Below, in pieces: positions 8,820 through 17,877 of a stretch of 64,000 bases of DNA. Positions within the stretch are counted from its first letter, which is position 1; every line of letters begins with the position of its first letter. Where the stretch lies: positions 1,178,001-1,242,000 of the forward strand of contig NZ_CP045644.1 in the NCBI RefSeq assembly GCF_009498455.1, given 5' to 3'. Under the pieces are notes generated by a model that was given only the letters and a program-made list of their open reading frames with translations, was not told the DNA's origin and made no database searches. The DNA is from Variovorax paradoxus. GTDB lineage: Bacteria > Pseudomonadota > Gammaproteobacteria > Burkholderiales > Burkholderiaceae_C. Position numbers and translations under genes: made by a program.

Positions 8820-9599
8820 ATGACTCCACTCGTCGTAGGCCAGGTGCTATCGCCCGAATATTCCCTGGGGCTGGTCGCACTTTCGTTCGTCATTTCCTTC
8901 TTCGGCTCGCTGGTGGCCCTGATCTGCGCCGGGCGCATGGTCGGCGCCGACGGCAAACCCAACCTGGCCATCGTGGCCTGCGCCGCGGTGGCGCTGGGGG
9001 GCATCGGCATCTGGTCGATGCACTTCATCGGCATGCTGGCCTACCGGCTGCCCTTCGGCATCTCGTACAACATGCCGCTGACCATCGTGTCGCTGGTCGC
9101 GGCCATCCTGATCTCGGGCATTGCGCTGTACCTGGCGGGCGGGCGGGCCAAGTTCAGCCGCTCCGGCTGGCTGGCCGGCAGCCTGCTGGCCGGCCTGGGC
9201 GTGTGCGTGATGCACTACATGGGCATGTTCGCGATGAACATGCGGGCCACGATGAGCTTCGACCCCGGCATGGTCGCGCTGTCGGTGGTCATTGCCATCA
9301 CGGCCGCCGCCGCCGCGCTGTGGCTGGCCTTCAACCTGCGCAAGCTGAGCCACCAGGTGGCGGCCGCCGCGGTGATGGGCGTGGCGGTCTGCACCATGCA
9401 CTACGTGGGCATGAGCGCGGCCAGCATGATCTGCACGGCCGCAGCCCCGGTCGACGCGCTCACGCTCGGCGGCAGCTACATGGGCCTCACGGTGTTCGGC
9501 ACGGCCGGCGCGGTGCTGATCTTCATCTACTGGGTGGTCACGGGCAGCAGCCTCGACGCCCCCGCCGCCGCCGCGCGGCAGCGCGTGCGCCCCAGCTAG
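8820..9599 (+). CDS. Stand-alone MHYT-domain integral membrane sensor
   Basis: A 259-residue protein made almost entirely of a seven-helix MHYT domain. Three repeated motifs MHFIGM, MHYMGM and MHYVGM, each near the outer face of a helix, are the signature; the family is proposed to bind copper and sense a diatomic gas such as O2, CO or NO. In most relatives this domain is fused to GGDEF, EAL or histidine kinase outputs, but here the protein ends about 25 residues after the last helix, so any output must come from a partner. The 120 bases upstream hold an unusually AT-rich stretch (8701-8738) likely to carry the promoter. Confidence 0.9.
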   Translation: MTPLVVGQVLSPEYSLGLVALSFVISFFGSLVALICAGRMVGADGKPNLAIVACAAVALGGIGIWSMHFIGMLAYRLPFGISYNMPLTIVSLVAAILISGIALYLAGGRAKFSRSGWLAGSLLAGLGVCVMHYMGMFAMNMRATMSFDPGMVALSVVIAITAAAAALWLAFNLRKLSHQVAAAAVMGVAVCTMHYVGMSAASMICTAAAPVDALTLGGSYMGLTVFGTAGAVLIFIYWVVTGSSLDAPAAAARQRVRPS

Positions 9600-9672
9600 T
9601 TGGCGCAAGCGGGCCCGGGGCCCGCCTCCTACAGTCTGTGCGAACGACACGTTGCGCTTCGCACAGACCCCC

Positions 9673-11283
9673 ATGCCCTTTCTCGAATCCCGGCTGCAGA
9701 CGGCCGCAGACACCTACCAGGCCAACCGCGCGAGCATGCTGTCGCTGCTGGACCAGGTCCGGTCGCACGAAGCCCGCGCCGTGGCCGCCTCCAGCGCCTC
9801 GGCCGAGCGCTTCGCCAGGCGCGGCCAGTTGCTGCCGCGCGAACGCCTCGCGCTGCTGCTCGACACCGGCGCGCCCTTCCTGCCGCTGGCCACGCTCGCG
9901 GGCCTGGGCCAGGACAACCCCGACCTCGCCAAGAGCGTGCCCGGCGGCGGCCTGATCGCCGGCATCGGCCGCGTGGCCGGCGTGCGCTGCATGATCAGCG
10001 CCTCCGACTCCGGCATCGATGCCGGCGCGCTGCAGCCCATGGGGCTGGACAAGCAGCTGCGGCTGCACGAGATCGCGCTGGAGAACAAGCTGCCCTTCAT
10101 CCAGCTGGTGGAAAGCGCGGGCGCCAACCTCATGCAGTACCGCGTGCAGGACTTCGTGCGCGGCGGCAACATCTTCCGCAACCTCGCGCGGCTCTCGGCC
10201 GCGGGCCTGCCGGTGGTGACGGTGACGCACGGCTCGTCGACCGCGGGCGGCGCCTACCAGACGGGCCTGTCGGACTACATCGTGATGGTGCGCGACCGCA
10301 CACGGGCCTTCCTGGCCGGGCCGCCGCTCTTGAAGGCCGCCACGGGCGAGATCGCCACCGAGGAAGAACTGGGCGGCGCCGTCATGCACACCCACATCTC
10401 GGGCCTGGGTGACTACCTCGCCGAAGACGACCGCGACGCGCTGCGCATCGCGCGCGCCATCCTCGGCGGCATCGACTGGGCGCGCGACGAAGCGCCGCGC
10501 GCCTTCGCGCCGCCGCGCCACGATGCCGAGGAGCTGATGGGCCTCATGCCCGCCGACGGCCGCCGGCCGGTGGACATGCGCGAGGTCATCGCGCGCATCG
10601 CCGACGGCTCCGAGTTCCTGGCCTTCAGCGAGCACTACGGCAGCGCCACCGTCTGCGGCCACATCCGCCTCGAAGGCCACGCGGTGGGCATCATCACCAA
10701 CAACGGCCCCATCGATTCGGACGGCGCCACCAAGGCCACGCACTTCATCCAGGCCTGCTGCCAGTCGCGCACGCCCATCGTCTACCTGCAGAACATCACG
10801 GGCTACATGGTGGGCCGCGCGCACGAGGAGGCCGGCATCATCAAGCACGGCGCCAAGATGATCCAGGCCGTGACCAATGCCAACGTGCCGCAGATCACGC
10901 TGCACTGCGGCGCCTCGTACGGCGCGGGCAACTACGGCATGTGCGGGCGCGGCTTTGCACCGCGCTTCTGCTTCTCGTGGCCCAACGCGCGCACCGCCGT
11001 GATGGGCGGCGAGCAGGCCGCGCAGACCATGGCCATCGTGATGGAAGCCGGCATGGCACGAAAGGGTGCCGTTGATCGCGACAAGATCGACGCGATGCAG
11101 CGCCAGATCGTCGAGCGCTTCGACCGCCAGATGAGCGTCTTCACCACCAGCGCGCTGCTGCTCGACGACGGCGTGATCGACCCGCGCGACACGCGCGCCG
11201 TGCTGGCCGAGGCGCTGTCGATCTGCCGCGACGCCGAGGCGCGCGCGCCGCAACCCATGCAGTTTTCGGTGGCACGGCCATGA
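9673..11283 (+). CDS. Acyl-CoA carboxylase carboxyltransferase (beta) subunit, AtuC/LiuB-like
   Basis: A 536-residue carboxyltransferase of the MCC/GCC/PCC beta family, which moves CO2 from biotin to an acyl-CoA such as geranyl-CoA or 3-methylcrotonyl-CoA. It shows the crotonase-fold N and C halves: VESAGANL and SSTAGGAYQTG in the N half; NNGPIDSDGATKATHFI, YLQNITGYMVG and GASYGAGNYGMCGR in the C half, the last segments forming the oxyanion holes. ATG 9673 is used; the upstream in-frame ATG at 9652 is less likely. The stop overlaps the next ATG (ATGA). Organisation as beta followed by alpha fits geranyl- or methylcrotonyl-CoA carboxylase; residue evidence does not separate them. Confidence 0.85.
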   Translation: MPFLESRLQTAADTYQANRASMLSLLDQVRSHEARAVAASSASAERFARRGQLLPRERLALLLDTGAPFLPLATLAGLGQDNPDLAKSVPGGGLIAGIGRVAGVRCMISASDSGIDAGALQPMGLDKQLRLHEIALENKLPFIQLVESAGANLMQYRVQDFVRGGNIFRNLARLSAAGLPVVTVTHGSSTAGGAYQTGLSDYIVMVRDRTRAFLAGPPLLKAATGEIATEEELGGAVMHTHISGLGDYLAEDDRDALRIARAILGGIDWARDEAPRAFAPPRHDAEELMGLMPADGRRPVDMREVIARIADGSEFLAFSEHYGSATVCGHIRLEGHAVGIITNNGPIDSDGATKATHFIQACCQSRTPIVYLQNITGYMVGRAHEEAGIIKHGAKMIQAVTNANVPQITLHCGASYGAGNYGMCGRGFAPRFCFSWPNARTAVMGGEQAAQTMAIVMEAGMARKGAVDRDKIDAMQRQIVERFDRQMSVFTTSALLLDDGVIDPRDTRAVLAEALSICRDAEARAPQPMQFSVARP

Positions 11284-13229
11284 GCACATTCCAGAAGATC
11301 CTGATCGCCAATCGCGGCGAAATTGCGGTGCGCGTGATGCGCAGCGCGCGCGCCATGGGCTACCGCACGGTCGCCGTGTATTCCCGTGCGGATGCAGACG
11401 CCGAGCACGTGCGCCTGGCCGACGAGTCGGTGTGCATCGGCGAGCCGCTTCCGGCGCAGAGCTACCTGAACATCGACGCGATCATTGCCGCGGCCCGCGC
11501 CAGCGGCGCCGACGCGGTGCATCCGGGCTACGGCTTCCTCGCCGAGAACGCCGCGTTCGCGCAGGCGTGTCGCGATGCAGCGCTGGTCTTCATCGGCCCG
11601 TCGCCCGAGGCCATCGTCGCGATGGGCGACAAGGCCGGCGCCAAGCGGCTGATGCAGGCGGCCGGCGTGCCGTGCATTCCCGGCTACCAGGGCGACGATC
11701 AGAGCACCGCCACGCTGGCCGCCGAGGCCGAACGCATCGGCTGGCCCGTGATGATCAAGGCCACGGCCGGTGGCGGCGGACGCGGCATGCGGCTCGTGAC
11801 GTCGGCCGGCGCCTTCGCCGAACAGCTGCAGAGTGCGCAGTCCGAAGCGCTGCATGCCTTCGGCGACGCCACCGTGATCCTGGAGCGCGCCATCGTCGCG
11901 CCGCGCCACATCGAGATCCAGGTGTTCGCCGACCGGCACGGCCACGCGATCCACCTCGGCGAGCGCGACTGCTCGGTGCAGCGGCGCCACCAGAAGGTGA
12001 TCGAGGAAGCGCCCTCGCCGGCCGTCGACGCCGCGCTGCGCGCGCGCATGGGCGCCACCGCCGTGGCCGCCGCCAAAGCCATCGCCTACGAAGGCGCGGG
12101 CACGCTCGAGTTCCTGCTCGACGCGCAAGGCCAGTACTGGTTCATGGAAATGAACACGCGGCTGCAGGTGGAGCACCCCGTGACCGAAGCGGTGACGGGC
12201 CTCGATCTCGTCGAGCTGCAGCTGCGCGTGGCCGCCGGCGAACCGCTGCCACTCACGCAGGACGACGTGCGCATCGCCGGTCATGCGATAGAAGTACGGC
12301 TGTGTGCCGAAGACCCGCAGCAGGGCTTCCTGCCGCAGAGCGGCACGTTGAGCGCATGGCGCACGTCACCCGCGCTGCGCACCGAACACGCGCTGCGCGA
12401 CGGCGCCGAAGTGCCGCCCTTCTACGACTCGATGGTCGCCAAGCTCATCGCCTCGGGCCGCACGCGCGACGAAGCGCGGCAGCGGCTGCTCGCGGGCCTG
12501 CGCGACACGGTCGCGCTCGGCCTGCCGACCAACCAGGCGCTGCTGCAGCGCGCGCTCGCGCACCCGGTGTTCGCGAATGGCGAGGCGACCACCGCCTTCA
12601 TCGGCGACCACCTCGACGCGCTGCTCGCCGCCGATGCCGCGGCCGACACGCGCGCCGCCTTGCTCGCGGCCCTGCTGCTGCAGACCGGTGCACGCGGCTG
12701 GCCCTCGCCGCTGGCGCACACGCTGCCCAATGCCTTGCGCTTCGCGCTCGACGGCACCGTGCACACGGCGCGCGTGACGCCGCGCGGCGCCGCGCGCTTC
12801 GACGTCGTGCTGGACGACGCCGCGCCCGTGTCGCTCGCCTTGCTGGCGCTCGCGGACGACGGCCTGCTGCGCTTCGCCTGCGACGGCGTCGCCGCGCAGG
12901 CGCGGGTCGTGCGGTGCGCCGAATGCGTCGACTTTCATTTCGACGGCCGCGCCTTCCGGCTCGACGACCTCACGCACGTGGCCGTGGCGCGCGCCGACGC
13001 GGGCGGCAGCGATGGCCTGCTGCGCGCATCGATGAACGGCCGCGTGGTCGCACTGCTGGCCGCCGAGGGCGACACCGTCGCCGCGGGCCAGCCGCTGGTC
13101 ACGCTCGAAGCCATGAAGATGGAACACGTGCATTGCGCACCCCGTGCAGGCCGCGTCGCGGCGCTGCATGTGGCCGTGGGCGCGCAGGTCGCTGCGCGCC
13201 ACATCGTGGCCGAAATCGCCGAGGCCTGA
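11280..13229 (+). CDS. Biotin carboxylase / biotin carrier (alpha) subunit of acyl-CoA carboxylase, AtuF/LiuD-like
   Basis: A 649-residue biotin-dependent carboxylase subunit. It opens with KILIANRGEIAVRV of the biotin carboxylase N domain, has an ATP-grasp glycine loop (KATAGGGGRGMR), the active-site MEMNTRLQVEHPVTE segment, a BT-like linker, and a C-terminal biotinyl domain with EAMKMEH where Lys613 is the biotinylated residue. The length matches alpha subunits of methylcrotonyl- or geranyl-CoA carboxylases. It is coupled to the beta gene by a 4-base overlap, so equal synthesis for the holoenzyme is expected. The third to fifth genes of the operon supply reduction and dehydrogenation of acyl-CoA. 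Confidence 0.9.
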   Translation: MSTFQKILIANRGEIAVRVMRSARAMGYRTVAVYSRADADAEHVRLADESVCIGEPLPAQSYLNIDAIIAAARASGADAVHPGYGFLAENAAFAQACRDAALVFIGPSPEAIVAMGDKAGAKRLMQAAGVPCIPGYQGDDQSTATLAAEAERIGWPVMIKATAGGGGRGMRLVTSAGAFAEQLQSAQSEALHAFGDATVILERAIVAPRHIEIQVFADRHGHAIHLGERDCSVQRRHQKVIEEAPSPAVDAALRARMGATAVAAAKAIAYEGAGTLEFLLDAQGQYWFMEMNTRLQVEHPVTEAVTGLDLVELQLRVAAGEPLPLTQDDVRIAGHAIEVRLCAEDPQQGFLPQSGTLSAWRTSPALRTEHALRDGAEVPPFYDSMVAKLIASGRTRDEARQRLLAGLRDTVALGLPTNQALLQRALAHPVFANGEATTAFIGDHLDALLAADAAADTRAALLAALLLQTGARGWPSPLAHTLPNALRFALDGTVHTARVTPRGAARFDVVLDDAAPVSLALLALADDGLLRFACDGVAAQARVVRCAECVDFHFDGRAFRLDDLTHVAVARADAGGSDGLLRASMNGRVVALLAAEGDTVAAGQPLVTLEAMKMEHVHCAPRAGRVAALHVAVGAQVAARHIVAEIAEA

Positions 13230-13261
13230 TCGCCTTCTTCCCTTTGCCAGAGCCCTTCTCC

Positions 13262-14158
13262 ATGAACGCACCCCACTACCGCTCCGTCTTCGCGCCCGCC
13301 CTGTTCGGCGGGCAATGCATCGTCGTCACCGGTGGCGGCTCGGGCATCGGCCGCTGCACCGCGCACGAACTGGCCGCGCTCGGCGCCCACGTGGTGCTGG
13401 TCGGCCGCAAGCCCGAGAAGCTCGATGCGGTGCGCGCCGAGATCGAAGCGGCCGGCGGCCACGCCAGCACGCAAGCCTTCGACATCCGCCAGGAAGACGC
13501 CGTCCGCGAAGCCGTGAAGGCCATCGTCGCGGCGCACGGCCGCATCGACGGGCTGGTCAACAACGCGGGCGGCCAGTACATCACGCCGCTGGCCGCCATC
13601 TCGGCCAAGGGCTGGGAGGCGGTGATCCACACCAACCTCACGGGCGGCTTCCTGGTGGCGCGCGAGTGCTACGTGCAGAGCATGCAAGCCAACGGCGGCG
13701 CCATCGTCAACATCGTGGCCGACATCTGGGGGTCGATGCCGAACATGGGCCACAGCGGCGCCGCGCGCGCCGGCATGGTGAGCTTCACCGAGACCGCCGC
13801 CGCCGAATGGGCCGTGAGCGGCGTGCGCGTGAACGCCGTGGCGCCGGGCTACATCGCCTCCAGCGGCATGGACCACTACCCGCCCGAGGCCGGCGACATG
13901 CTGCGCGCCATGCGCAAGACCGTGCCCGCAGGCCGCTTCGGCAACGAGGCCGAGACCTCCGCCGCCATCGCCTTCCTGCTGAGCCCGGCCGCCGCCTTCA
14001 TCAGCGGCACCGTGCTGCGCGTGGATGGCGCACGCCCGCAGGCGCGCATGGGCTGGCCGATGGAGCTGCCCGACGCGCAGGCGCAGCAGCGCCCCGCGGT
14101 GCGGCCCTACGACGGCTTTCACCTCGCGCAGACACCGCGCGTGTTCCAGGACAAGTAA
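13262..14158 (+). CDS. SDR-family enoyl-CoA reductase, PECR/DECR-like
   Basis: A 298-residue short-chain dehydrogenase/reductase with TGGGSGIG at 23-30 for NADP(H) binding and NNAGG at 100-104. The usual YxxxK catalytic pair is missing: residues 164-172 read HSGAARAGM, placing Ser and Arg at the Tyr and Lys positions. The same HSGAARAG block is found in peroxisomal trans-2-enoyl-CoA reductase (PECR), and the related 2,4-dienoyl-CoA reductases also lack YxxxK. It is therefore better read as an enoyl- or dienoyl-CoA reductase than an alcohol dehydrogenase. It sits between the carboxylase genes and two acyl-CoA dehydrogenases, consistent with removing double bases of unsaturated branched acyl-CoA. 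Confidence 0.8.
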   Translation: MNAPHYRSVFAPALFGGQCIVVTGGGSGIGRCTAHELAALGAHVVLVGRKPEKLDAVRAEIEAAGGHASTQAFDIRQEDAVREAVKAIVAAHGRIDGLVNNAGGQYITPLAAISAKGWEAVIHTNLTGGFLVARECYVQSMQANGGAIVNIVADIWGSMPNMGHSGAARAGMVSFTETAAAEWAVSGVRVNAVAPGYIASSGMDHYPPEAGDMLRAMRKTVPAGRFGNEAETSAAIAFLLSPAAAFISGTVLRVDGARPQARMGWPMELPDAQAQQRPAVRPYDGFHLAQTPRVFQDK

Positions 14159-14190
14159 AGAGCGAACGAACGGACAAACGGAGACCCCTG

Positions 14191-15351
14191 ATGCAGTACA
14201 CCCACGAACACCTTGAGATGCAGAACACCCTGCGCCGATTCATCGACGAGGAGATCAACCCTCACGTCGACGAATGGGAAGCCGCCGAGATCTTTCCCGC
14301 GCACGAGGTCTTCAAGAAGCTCGGCAACCTCGGCCTGCTGGGCCTGAACAAGCCCGAGGCCTTCGGCGGCGCGGGACTCGACTATTCGTATGCGATGGCT
14401 TTTGCCGAAGCCTTGGGCCACATCAGCTGCGGCGGCGTCCCGATGGCCATCGGCGTGCAGACCGACATGTGCACGCCCGCACTCGCGCGCTTCGGCAGCG
14501 ACGAACTGCGCCGCGAGTTCCTCACGCCCGCCATTGCGGGCGACATGGTCGGCTGCATCGGCGTGAGCGAGCCCGGCGCGGGCAGCGACGTGGCGGGCCT
14601 GAAGAGCCACGCGCGCAAGGACGGCGACGACTACCTCATCAGCGGCCAGAAGATGTGGATCACCAACAGCCTGCAGGCCGACTGGATGTGCATGCTGGTC
14701 AACACCAGCGACGGGCCCGTGCACCGCAACAAGTCGCTCGTGATGGTGCCGATGAACCTGCCGGGCATCGAGAAGGCCAAGAAGATCCGCAAGATCGGCA
14801 TGAACTCCAGCGACACCGGCCTCATCTACTTCGACAACGTGCGCGTGCCGCAGCGCTACCGCATCGGCGAAGAAGGCCAGGGCTTCGTCTACCAGATGCA
14901 GCAGTTCCAGGAAGAGCGGCTGTGGGCCGCCGCCAGCTCGCTCGAACCGATGGAAGACTGCATCGCGCAGACCATCGAATGGGCGCAGCAGCGCCAGATG
15001 TTCGGCGCCACGCTGGCCGACCAGCAGTGGGTGCAGTTCAAGCTGGCCGAACTCAAGACCGAGGTCGAGGCGCTGCGCGCCCTCACCTACCGCGCCTGCG
15101 ACCTGCATGTGCAGGGCGAAGACGTGCTCGAACTCGCGTCGATGGCCAAGCTCAAGACCGGCCGCCTCACGCGCCAGGTGGCCGACACCTGCCTGCAGTT
15201 CTGGGGCGGCATGGGCTTCACGCTGGAGAACCGCGTCTCGCGCCTGTACCGCGACGGCCGGCTGGGCTCGATCGGCGGTGGTGCCGACGAAGTGATGCTC
15301 GGCATCCTCGCCAAGACCATGGGCATCGCCAAGCGCCCGCCGCGCGGCTGA
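14191..15351 (+). CDS. Acyl-CoA dehydrogenase, AtuD/citronellyl-CoA dehydrogenase-like
   Basis: A 386-residue flavoprotein dehydrogenase that introduces an alpha,beta double bond into an acyl-CoA, passing electrons to ETF. Domains in order: N-terminal helical bundle (FIDEEINPHVDEWE), the beta domain with GVSEPGAGSDVAG and WITNSLQAD for FAD and substrate contact, and the C-terminal bundle ending in QFWGGMGFTLENRVSRLYRD. The start ATG 14191 follows GGAGACCCCTG. The protein belongs to the branch close to citronellyl-CoA dehydrogenases; with the carboxylase and reductase upstream this suggests catabolism of terpenoid or other branched acyl chains, which is inference. Confidence 0.85.
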   Translation: MQYTHEHLEMQNTLRRFIDEEINPHVDEWEAAEIFPAHEVFKKLGNLGLLGLNKPEAFGGAGLDYSYAMAFAEALGHISCGGVPMAIGVQTDMCTPALARFGSDELRREFLTPAIAGDMVGCIGVSEPGAGSDVAGLKSHARKDGDDYLISGQKMWITNSLQADWMCMLVNTSDGPVHRNKSLVMVPMNLPGIEKAKKIRKIGMNSSDTGLIYFDNVRVPQRYRIGEEGQGFVYQMQQFQEERLWAAASSLEPMEDCIAQTIEWAQQRQMFGATLADQQWVQFKLAELKTEVEALRALTYRACDLHVQGEDVLELASMAKLKTGRLTRQVADTCLQFWGGMGFTLENRVSRLYRDGRLGSIGGGADEVMLGILAKTMGIAKRPPRG

Positions 15352-15366
15352 CCGGGCACGCCATCC

Positions 15367-16533
15367 ATGGACGCAGAACTGCAGGCCGACCGTGCCGCGC
15401 TCGCCGACACGGTGCGGCGCTTCGCCCAGACCGAGATCGCACCGAACGTGCAGGCCTGGGACGAGGCCGGCGAATTCCCGCGCGCGCTGTACGCCCGCGC
15501 GGCCGAACTGGGCCTGCTGGGCCTGGGCTATCCGGAAGCACTCGGCGGCACGCCCGCCTCTTATTCACTGAAGCTGCCAGCCTGGATCGCGCTCGCGCGC
15601 CACGGCCAGAGCGGCGGCGTGCTCGCGAGCCTGTTCTCGCACAACATCGGCCTGCCGCCCGTGGTGCTGCACGCAAGCGATGCCGTGCGCCGCGAGGTCG
15701 TGCCCGCGGTGCTGCGCGGCGAGAAGATCGCCGCGCTCGCGATCACCGAACCCGGCGGCGGCTCCGACGTGGCGGCGGTGCGCACCACGGCGAAACGCGA
15801 CGGCGACCACTACGTGCTCAACGGCGAGAAGACCTTCATCACCTCGGGCATGCGCGCCGACTGGATCACCGTGGCCGTGCGCACCGGCGAAGGCCGCGGC
15901 GCGGGCGGGCTCTCGATGCTGCTGGTGCCCGGCGACGCGCCCGGCCTCTCGCGCACGCGGCTCGCGAAGATGGGCTGGCTGTGCTCCGACACCGCCACTC
16001 TGCACTTCGACAACGTGCGCGTGCCCGCGCGCTACCTGCTCGGCGAAGAGGGCGCGGGTTTCCGCATGGTCATGGGCAACTTCAACGGCGAGCGCGTCGG
16101 GCTCGCGGCCGGCGCGCTGGGCTTCGCACAAGCATGCCTCGACGAGGCGCTGGCCTGGTCGCGCGAACGCAAGACCTTCGGCGCCGCGCTCATCGAACAC
16201 CAGGCGATGCGCCACAAGCTGGTCGACATGCAGATGCGCATCGCCTCGACCGAGGCCTGGCTCGAGGCCGTGTCCGCCGAGGGCGATGCCCACGAAGCAG
16301 CGGGCCGCATCAACGCGCCCGAGTGGGTGGCGCAGGTCTGCCTGCTCAAGAACCACGCCACGCAGACCATGCAGTTCTGCGCCGACCAGGCCGTGCAGAT
16401 CCTCGGCGGCATGGGCTTCATGCGCGGCACGGTGAGCGAGCGCATCTACCGCGAGGTCAAGGTGATGATGATCGGCGGCGGGGCCGAGGAGATCATGAAG
16501 GAGCTGGCGGCGCGGCAGTTGGGGTGGGTGTAG
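15367..16533 (+). CDS. Second acyl-CoA dehydrogenase of the operon
   Basis: A 388-residue acyl-CoA dehydrogenase, only 15 bases behind the previous one and clearly different in sequence. It carries AITEPGGGSDVAAVRT, FITSGMRADWITVAVRTG in the FAD-binding beta domain and a C-terminal QILGGMGFMRGTVSERIYREVK with MMIGGGAEEIMKEL, the standard substrate-pocket end. Two non-identical dehydrogenases in one operon imply action at two chain positions or on two intermediates of the same route. No enoyl-CoA hydratase or lyase gene is present in this operon, so hydration and cleavage steps must be encoded elsewhere. Confidence 0.85.
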   Translation: MDAELQADRAALADTVRRFAQTEIAPNVQAWDEAGEFPRALYARAAELGLLGLGYPEALGGTPASYSLKLPAWIALARHGQSGGVLASLFSHNIGLPPVVLHASDAVRREVVPAVLRGEKIAALAITEPGGGSDVAAVRTTAKRDGDHYVLNGEKTFITSGMRADWITVAVRTGEGRGAGGLSMLLVPGDAPGLSRTRLAKMGWLCSDTATLHFDNVRVPARYLLGEEGAGFRMVMGNFNGERVGLAAGALGFAQACLDEALAWSRERKTFGAALIEHQAMRHKLVDMQMRIASTEAWLEAVSAEGDAHEAAGRINAPEWVAQVCLLKNHATQTMQFCADQAVQILGGMGFMRGTVSERIYREVKVMMIGGGAEEIMKELAARQLGWV

Positions 16534-16539
16534 CCGGCC

Positions 16540-17823
16540 TCAGTCGTTCGGCTCGGTCTCGTTGCTTTGCGAGGCAGCGGCCAGCGCCACCGCTGCGCGC
16601 AGCTTGTCCTTCTTGCTCGGCCGCGCGCCCTTGACGCCGCCGTTGCCCGAGGCATCGACCACCACCGGTGCCACCTCGACCGGCTCGAAGCCCGCGATGC
16701 GTTCGCGCGGCACGTGTTGGCCCTGGCGCTTCTCGATCAGGCGGAAGTGCGCTTCGGTCGCCGCGCTCACGAAACTGATCGCCAGCCCGCTCGCGCCCGC
16801 ACGGCCCGTGCGGCCGATGCGGTGGATGTAGTCGGTCGGCGAACGCGGCAGGTCGTAGTTGATGACCACGGGCAGCTGCGCGATGTCGAGGCCGCGCGCC
16901 GCGAGGTCGGTGGCAATCACCACGTCCCAGCGGCTCTGCTTGAACTGCGCGAGGATGTCGCGGCGCGTGCCCTGGGCGATGTCGCCATGGAAGGGCACGG
17001 CGTAGATGCCGTTGCGATACAGCTTCTCGGCCACGGTCTGCGCGGCGTGCTGCGTGGCGACGAACACCAGCACGCGGTCCCACGTGCCTTCGTTTTCTTT
17101 CAGCAGCTGGCGCAGCAGTTGGGTGCGGCGGCCGGCGTCGACCTCGATGGCGCGCTGCACGATGTCGGGGCGCGTGCCGGGCTCGCCCTGCACGTCGACC
17201 AGTGCCGGGTCGTGCAGCATGTCGTCGGCCAGCGCCTGGATGGCGATCGGAAAGGTGGCCGAGAACAGCAGGTTCTGGCGCCGCGCCGGCAGCAGCGCGA
17301 GGATGCGCTGCAGTTCCTCGGCAAAGCCCAGGTCGAACAGGCGATCGGCCTCGTCGAGCACGAGCATCGACACGGCGTCGAGCGCGAGCGCGTTGTGCTC
17401 GACCAGGTCAAGCAGCCGACCGGGCGTGGCGACCACGATGTCGGCGCCGCCGCGCAGGCGCATCATTTGCGGGTTGATCGAAACGCCGCCGACCGCAACG
17501 ACGATCTTCAGGCGCTCGGGCAGGTGGCGGGCGAAGTCTTCCAGCGTCTCGCCGACCTGGGCCGCGAGTTCGCGCGTGGGCACGAGCACCAGCGCGCGCA
17601 GGCGGCGCGAGGCGGACGACGCAGGCTCGGCGGCCAGGCGCTGCAGCAGCGGCAGGGAAAATGCGGCCGTCTTGCCGGAGCCGGTCTGTGCCGAGCCCCG
17701 CAGGTCGCGGCCCTGCAGAATTGCAGGGATGGCCGCCGCCTGGATGGCGGTCGGCGCGGCAAAGCCGCTCGCGGCGGCCGCTTGCGCAAGTGCGGGGGTC
17801 AGGCCCAGGGTATCGAATGGCAT
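16540..17823 (-). CDS. DEAD-box ATP-dependent RNA helicase, RhlE-like
   Basis: A 427-residue two-domain helicase that unwinds structured RNA in ribosome assembly or mRNA decay. All core motifs are visible: Q motif region (AAPTAIQAAAIP), AQTGSGKT (Walker A), PTRELA, TPGR, DEAD, SAT, the domain-2 FVATQ, ATDLAARGLD and HRIGRTGRAG. The C-terminal tail is short and Lys-rich (ARPSKKDKLR), without the long basic extension of some RhlE proteins. The start MPFDTLGL at 17823 is preferred over the longer open frame. It diverges from the SUI1 gene with 54 bases between, and converges on the acyl-CoA operon with 6 bases between stops. Confidence 0.92.
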   Translation of the reverse strand: MPFDTLGLTPALAQAAAASGFAAPTAIQAAAIPAILQGRDLRGSAQTGSGKTAAFSLPLLQRLAAEPASSASRRLRALVLVPTRELAAQVGETLEDFARHLPERLKIVVAVGGVSINPQMMRLRGGADIVVATPGRLLDLVEHNALALDAVSMLVLDEADRLFDLGFAEELQRILALLPARRQNLLFSATFPIAIQALADDMLHDPALVDVQGEPGTRPDIVQRAIEVDAGRRTQLLRQLLKENEGTWDRVLVFVATQHAAQTVAEKLYRNGIYAVPFHGDIAQGTRRDILAQFKQSRWDVVIATDLAARGLDIAQLPVVINYDLPRSPTDYIHRIGRTGRAGASGLAISFVSAATEAHFRLIEKRQGQHVPRERIAGFEPVEVAPVVVDASGNGGVKGARPSKKDKLRAAVALAAASQSNETEPND

Positions 17824-17877
17824 GGAACGGGCACCGGGAAAAAAGAGAGATCGAAAGAAAGACGAAAGACGGATCGC

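Noticed and set aside
9609..9625. GC palindrome before the carboxylase operon as a terminator
   Set aside because: It is a 17-base palindrome with practically no loop and no U-tract; an operator is possible but unsupported.
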